Positions 35,608 to 39,466 of a DNA stretch of 39,466 nucleotides are shown in pieces (position 1 is the stretch's first letter; every line of letters begins with the position of its first letter). The position numbers and the translations under genes are program-made. Below the pieces are notes generated by a model. The model did no database searches, was not told the origin of the DNA, and was given only the letters and a program-made list of their open reading frames with translations. Origin of the DNA: an uncultured Candidatus Melainabacteria bacterium. Its GTDB lineage: Bacteria; Cyanobacteriota; Vampirovibrionia; Gastranaerophilales; Gastranaerophilaceae. Location of the stretch: positions 1 to 39,466 of the forward strand of contig CAKUTX010000013.1 of NCBI GenBank assembly GCA_934692485.1, written 5' to 3'.

Positions 35608-36077
35608 TGTCAAGACGTTCTAAACCGGCTAAAAGAGTTCCATTAGCAGATCCAGTATATAACAGTGTTGATATTTCTAAATTTATCAACAGAATTATGC
35701 GTCGTGGTAAAAAATCATTAGCAGAAAAAATCTTCTACGCTACATTAAATAAAATAGAAGAAAGAACTGGAGAAAAATCTTTAGATATTTTCCAAAAAGC
35801 TATGACAAACGCAACTCCATTATTGGAAGTTAAAGCTAGACGTATCGGTGGTTCAACTTACCAAGTACCTATTGAAGTAAAAGCAGACAGAGGTTTTGCA
35901 CTAGCTTCTTCTTGGTTAATCGAATCTGCTAAAAAACGTGGCGGCAAATCATTCATTGATAAATTAACAAATGAATTAATTGATGCTTCAAACGGCTCAG
36001 GAGCTGCTTGCAAAAAACGTGAAGATACTCACAAAATGGCAGAAGCTAACAAAGCTTTCGCTCACTACAGATATTAA
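35607..36077 (+). CDS. rpsG: 30S ribosomal protein S7
   Basis: S7 organises the 3' major domain of 16S rRNA. The 156 residues begin [10 protein letters not shown], include NRIMRRGKKSLAEKI and VKARRIGGSTYQVPIEV, and end HKMAEANKAFAHYRY, all typical. It is translationally coupled to rpsL. A terminator follows 23 bases later, so fusA and tuf, often next in this operon, are not attached. Confidence 0.98.
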   Translation: MSRRSKPAKRVPLADPVYNSVDISKFINRIMRRGKKSLAEKIFYATLNKIEERTGEKSLDIFQKAMTNATPLLEVKARRIGGSTYQVPIEVKADRGFALASSWLIESAKKRGGKSFIDKLTNELIDASNGSGAACKKREDTHKMAEANKAFAHYRY

Positions 36078-36100
36078 TAAATTTAATTTAATATTGACAG

Positions 36101-36128
36101 AAAAGACTCTGATAATTCAGAGTCTTTT
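36101..36128. terminator. terminator after rpsG
   Basis: AAAAGACTCTGA-TAAT-TCAGAGTCTTTTTT, a perfect 12-base stem with a UUUUUU run. It also faces the convergent Hcp-like gene ending at 36133. Confidence 0.85.
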
Positions 36129-36132
36129 TTAT

Positions 36133-37701
36133 TTACAGTTGCAAATCATTTTCCGGGGTTGTAATATTTTTGATTTCAAAAAACTTTGCAAATGCTCGTA
36201 ATACCGCAGGATTTACGACTGTTGGCGGACAATCTGACAAAAATATTTGTTTTGCGCCATTATTTTTCAAATTAATAATATTTGATAATGAATTTATATC
36301 GCATTTTGTCAGAAAAAACATTAATTTTGATGACGATACGGGAATTTTGTCAAAAATTTTGTGCAAAACCTCGTATAATAAGGAATAATCATCTCCAAGA
36401 TTATATGCAAAAACATTTTTCAAATTTGGATTGTACGAAAAAGTTATCGCTACATCATTTTCTCCAATAAGAGAATAAAACTTATTAAAATAATCTTTTT
36501 GAAAAACTGAAAGATTTGACAAACCTATAATATAAATTCGCCCAGGATTTTTTTCAAAAATTTTATTTATTTGCAAATCTAACTCTAAGCTATCATAGCC
36601 TACAATTTGAGGTTCACGTTTTTGCCCTTTAGCAAACCCTTTTGCTTGTAAGGCGGATGAAATCAACTCAGAAAAATCATTTCCTACGATTTTAACAACA
36701 CCTTTTGGAGCGATTTTATCAGTTGTAAAAAGTCTACCTCGATAGAGATACTCTATATTTTGTGATTCGTTTTTTGTTAATAAAATAGCTCCTGGGAAAG
36801 TTGCAAAATCAAGAATTGTACTAACTGTTCCTGTTCCAAAATGGCCTTTTAAATTTTTAAAGCGTTTAAAATATGGGAAAGCATGAGCAATTAACAAATT
36901 CCCATTTGTATAAACCGCAATATCAGAACCTTTTACGGCATTAAGCAACAAATCCAAATCGTGCAAATTTGAACCTGAAACCAAAATCGCTTTTCCCTTT
37001 TGAGTTGAGTGGCTGACAACCGTTTTTTCAATATGACCATATTTTTCTATTCGCAAATCATTAATTTTTCTCAAAAGTTCTATATCACAAGTTGCTAGAA
37101 TTTCAGCCATTTTCTTCATCGTATCTGTATTTATTCTTGAATTATTAAATAAATTTAATGCCTCTATTACCATTGAGACAGAATTGCTGTCAATTTCACC
37201 AAAATCCTTTAATAATATAATATTTGAACAAACACTTTTCATAATTAAGTACAGGATTTCTGAAAAATACTTTTGGTTGGAACGAACTTTTTTATATTTT
37301 TGCAAAAACTCTCTATCGCCCATTTTCAAAATTTCTGAAAGACTTGTTTTGGGCGAAAGTTTAATTAAGTGCTTTAAATCAGCGCAAACAAGCCCTTTTT
37401 CTTTACAAAGTTTCAAATAATCTTTTCTCACATGAACAAGATTGTTATATTCTTTAGAAAAAGCATTTAATATTTGAGCTTCAGACAAATCTTTTACAGC
37501 ATCACCGTAAGCGATTTCTAAAATCAGATTGTAAGAAATATCCTCTTTTTCGACATTAAACTCTTTCAATTTAGAAATATAGTAGGCAATTTGCCTCAAT
37601 ATAACTTGCATAAGCTCTTGCATAGAAGATATATTTGGAGAAACAGAACAAGCTCCCATAGATATACAATTGTTAAAATCGTAATTAGAATTATAGAACA
37701 T
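36133..37701 (-). CDS. hybrid-cluster-protein (Hcp) homologue without metal ligands
   Basis: Hcp reduces NO or hydroxylamine at a 4Fe-2S-2O hybrid cluster. These 522 residues align along the whole protein: KGKAILVSGSNLHDLDLLL (235-253), VYTNGNLL (263-270), FPGAILLTKNES (302-313), RLFTTDKIAPKGVVKI (323-338), RIYIIGLSN (388-396) and the end NNGAKQIFLSDCPPTVVNPAVL (480-501). From memory of D. vulgaris Hcp, the cluster ligands His244, Glu268, Cys312, Cys406, Cys434, Cys459 and Glu494 correspond here to Ser244, Asn268, Glu312, Ser395, about Tyr423, Asp437/438 and Leu464. Of the N-terminal four-Cys cluster only Cys12 and Cys18 remain. Start ATG 37701 is preceded by AGGGG and lies one base after the glutaredoxin stop. 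Function unknown; reductase activity is unlikely. Confidence 0.85.
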   Translation of the reverse strand: MFYNSNYDFNNCISMGACSVSPNISSMQELMQVILRQIAYYISKLKEFNVEKEDISYNLILEIAYGDAVKDLSEAQILNAFSKEYNNLVHVRKDYLKLCKEKGLVCADLKHLIKLSPKTSLSEILKMGDREFLQKYKKVRSNQKYFSEILYLIMKSVCSNIILLKDFGEIDSNSVSMVIEALNLFNNSRINTDTMKKMAEILATCDIELLRKINDLRIEKYGHIEKTVVSHSTQKGKAILVSGSNLHDLDLLLNAVKGSDIAVYTNGNLLIAHAFPYFKRFKNLKGHFGTGTVSTILDFATFPGAILLTKNESQNIEYLYRGRLFTTDKIAPKGVVKIVGNDFSELISSALQAKGFAKGQKREPQIVGYDSLELDLQINKIFEKNPGRIYIIGLSNLSVFQKDYFNKFYSLIGENDVAITFSYNPNLKNVFAYNLGDDYSLLYEVLHKIFDKIPVSSSKLMFFLTKCDINSLSNIINLKNNGAKQIFLSDCPPTVVNPAVLRAFAKFFEIKNITTPENDLQL

Positions 37702-37702
37702 A

Positions 37703-37933
37703 TCAACCCCTATTTTTAATATAATCAATAATATCATCAGACTCAAACAAAGAAACATCATTGTCTATATCATCAAGAAAAGGAACTTGCATTTTTCCGC
37801 CTAATTTTAGTAACATATTCAAATTTTGGGGATTGGAAACACTTCTTTTGTTATAAGAAATATTATTTTCTTCCAAAAACTCCATTACCTTTCTGCAATA
37901 AGGACAAGTTTCAGACACGTATAAATCAAGCAT
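37703..37933 (-). CDS. glutaredoxin family protein
   Basis: A small dithiol oxidoreductase. The 76 residues have the active site CPYC (Cys10, Cys13), the cis-Pro in MQVPFLDD and the C-terminal SDDIIDYIKNRG, like Grx3/GST-N-type glutaredoxins. Its stop is one base from the start of the Hcp-like gene, with that gene's ribosome site inside its last codons, so the two are translated together. Whether glutathione or another thiol serves it is not known. Confidence 0.9.
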   Translation of the reverse strand: MLDLYVSETCPYCRKVMEFLEENNISYNKRSVSNPQNLNMLLKLGGKMQVPFLDDIDNDVSLFESDDIIDYIKNRG

Positions 37934-38047
37934 TATTAATCTCCTTTTTTTATAATTATATTGCTTTATACTTTTTACGAATTCCCCTTTAGGATAATAA
38001 GTCAGATTATTTGCATATGATTATTGTTTATACTAAACTTTTAGATT

Positions 38048-39157
38048 ATGAAGAATATATTATTTGTATTCGGCACGCGTCCCGAAGTTATAAAATTGGC
38101 GCCGGTTATTTTGGAACTAAAAAAATATCCAGAAAGATACAACGTAATCATTTGCAACACAGAGCAGCAAAAAGAGCTATCTAATCAAACATTAGCTTAT
38201 TTTGGCTTGCAAGCTGATTTGAATTTAGATTGTATGAAACCAAATCAATCTTTGCTTGAAGTTCAAACAAGAATTTTATCAGCACTGGACAAAGTTTTTG
38301 AAAAAAATAAAATAGATGCAACAATAGTACAGGGCGACACAATGACTGTACTTTGCGGAGCATTGGCTAGTTTTTACAGAAAGATACCTGTTTATCACGT
38401 TGAGGCAGGGCTCAGATCATACGATATTTACGAACCTTTTCCGGAAGAAGTTATGCGCCAAATGACTTCTCGAGTTGCGGAGTTAAATTTTGCACCTACA
38501 GAAAAAAATAGACAAGCATTGCTAAAAGAAAACATTTCTGATGAGAAGATTTTTGTTGTAGGGAATACTGTTATTGATGCTCTTTTCTGTTTGTCAGAAG
38601 AAACAATGAACAGTGCAAAAACATACTTTGAAGATCAGGGGATAACAGTTGATGACAAACTTGTATTGATTACAGCACACAGACGAGAAAATCATGGTGA
38701 AAGGATTAATCGAATACTTGATGCAATAGAACATCTTGTAAATACATATAAAAATCATACTTTTGTTATTCCTGTTCATCCAAATCCGAATGTAAAAGAT
38801 AAGATTTATTCAAGATTACAGAATTATGATAATGTAAAATTATTAAAGCCACTGGATTATCCGTATTTGGTTTACTTGATGAAGAATGCAAAATTAATCT
38901 TGACGGATTCTGGCGGAATTCAAGAAGAAGCACCATCTTTTGGGTGTCCAACTCTTGTAATGCGATATGAAACAGAGCGTCAGGAAGGAATTGATGCCGG
39001 AGTTTCAGTTCTAGTTGGAGCTGATTACGACAAGATTGTTTCTCATAGTGAAGCGGTTTTATCAAAAACACGAGAGCAAACACGTTTGAAAGCACAAAAC
39101 CCATACGGCGATGGCACTTCAGCGAGAAAGATTGAAGAAATCATTTCAAAAATTTAA
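38048..39157 (+). CDS. wecB: UDP-N-acetylglucosamine 2-epimerase (non-hydrolysing)
   Basis: Makes UDP-ManNAc from UDP-GlcNAc for surface polysaccharide. The 369 residues show FGTRPEVIKLAPVI (7-20), QGDTMTVL, HVEAGLRSYDIYEPFPEEVMR (about 115-135) with the catalytic Asp/Glu residues, TAHRREN and LTDSGGIQEEAPSFGCPTLVMRYETERQEG (about 288-317). No ribosome site is visible; a TATACT lies about 13 bases before the ATG, so the leader would be very short. No other polysaccharide genes are in the window. Confidence 0.93.
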   Translation: MKNILFVFGTRPEVIKLAPVILELKKYPERYNVIICNTEQQKELSNQTLAYFGLQADLNLDCMKPNQSLLEVQTRILSALDKVFEKNKIDATIVQGDTMTVLCGALASFYRKIPVYHVEAGLRSYDIYEPFPEEVMRQMTSRVAELNFAPTEKNRQALLKENISDEKIFVVGNTVIDALFCLSEETMNSAKTYFEDQGITVDDKLVLITAHRRENHGERINRILDAIEHLVNTYKNHTFVIPVHPNPNVKDKIYSRLQNYDNVKLLKPLDYPYLVYLMKNAKLILTDSGGIQEEAPSFGCPTLVMRYETERQEGIDAGVSVLVGADYDKIVSHSEAVLSKTREQTRLKAQNPYGDGTSARKIEEIISKI

Positions 39158-39466
39158 AGGAAAACAAGCCGAATGAAACTAATTCCCTCGCCCCTGAATG
39201 GGAGAGCGGATTTGCGTACGGACGGAACGAAACTTGTCCCCTCGCCCCTGGAGGGAGAGGGGTAGGGAGAGGGGGCAAAAGACAAGAATAACCGTCACCC
39301 TGAACTTGTTTCAGGGGCGCATAATTTTAAAAAGGTTAGGTTAAAAAATTTCTGTCATCGCGCACTTGTTGCGCGATCTTATCAGAATTGGACCCCTCAC
39401 CCGTCCTTCGGACACCCTCTCCCACAAGGGGCGAGGGTATAGGTAGATGTCATTGCGAAACCGAGC
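39158..39466. repeat. block of G+C-rich palindromic interspersed repeats
   Basis: No gene is supported in these 309 bases. They hold at least five short palindromic units much richer in G+C than the rest: three copies of a CCCTCGCCCC... element (39184-39210; 39238-39275; 39392-39438, this one inverted), CCCTGAACTTGTTTCAGGG (39298-39316), TCGCGCACTTGTTGCGCGA (39358-39376) and the beginning of TGTCATTGCGAAACCGAG at 39448, cut by the window edge. Two units share the same loop ACTTGTT inside different stems. Confidence 0.75.

Noticed and set aside
37702..37761. Upstream extension of the Hcp-like frame
   Set aside because: It lies inside the glutaredoxin gene in another frame; homology begins at MFYNSNYDFNN with an AGGGG site.
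39158..39466. CRISPR array at the window end
   Set aside because: Units differ in sequence and orientation, spacers are irregular and no cas gene is near; they are palindromic interspersed repeats.

Overview
The window is an A+T-rich bacterial chromosome segment with tightly packed genes, no mobile element, no CRISPR array and no photosynthesis genes. The best taxonomic clue is the ATP synthase cluster at 19429-24607. It has the order a-c-b'-b-delta-alpha-gamma, with two different b-type subunits and no beta or epsilon gene attached, which is the cyanobacterial (atp1-type) arrangement. Together with the low G+C, gram-negative envelope genes (AsmA-like, LCP, signal peptides) and fermentative genes such as a membrane oxaloacetate decarboxylase, this points to a non-photosynthetic relative of Cyanobacteria (Vampirovibrionia/Melainabacteria, perhaps Gastranaerophilales). 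That placement is inference from gene content, not from a marker-gene tree.

Layout. 1-3600: rpiB, two tRNA-Arg genes (CCU and CCG anticodons), an LCP cell-wall ligase-type protein and the Mg2+ channel MgtE. 3643-12039: a six-gene minus-strand run (sigma-70 family factor, gcvPB, a 2-hydroxyacyl-CoA-dehydratase-activase-like protein, a membrane protein, miaA, a very large AsmA-like protein). 12178-14946: a tandem universal stress protein and two sugar ABC permeases with no ATPase or binding protein beside them. 15035-19251: a hypothetical protein, then on the minus strand ogt, dedA, a HAD hydrolase, a TPR lipid/periplasm-directed protein and an exported protein built of six 21-residue repeats. 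19429-24607: ATP synthase. 24744-28693: birA-oadG-oadA-oadB, a biotin ligase with its sodium-pumping decarboxylase substrate. 28742-34974: small hypotheticals, an altered formyltransferase homologue, an AI-2E family transporter, a radical SAM protein, an altered histidine-phosphatase homologue, leuD and a membrane-anchored hypothetical. 35026-36128: rpsL-rpsG with a long, structured leader and a terminator directly after rpsG. 36133-37933: a glutaredoxin coupled to a hybrid-cluster-protein homologue that has lost nearly all its metal ligands. 38048-39157: wecB, followed by 300 bases of G+C-rich palindromic repeats.

Themes. Energy: the Oad complex should export Na+ while the c subunit sequence looks H+-specific, so the cell probably runs both ion circuits. 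Protein evolution: three intact genes (Hcp-like 36133-37701, histidine-phosphatase-like 33089-33721, GART-like 29148-29738) keep their fold signatures but lack canonical catalytic or cofactor residues. Expression: most genes have AAGGAG-type ribosome sites, yet three genes (mgtE, the TPR gene and the first ABC permease) have a -10 box exactly six bases before the ATG and no ribosome site, so they are probably leaderless. The strongest candidates for something undescribed are the ligand-less Hcp/glutaredoxin pair, the rpsL leader RNA, a candidate small RNA opposite a 15-codon ORF at 18225-18314, and the Cys-tailed formyltransferase homologue.
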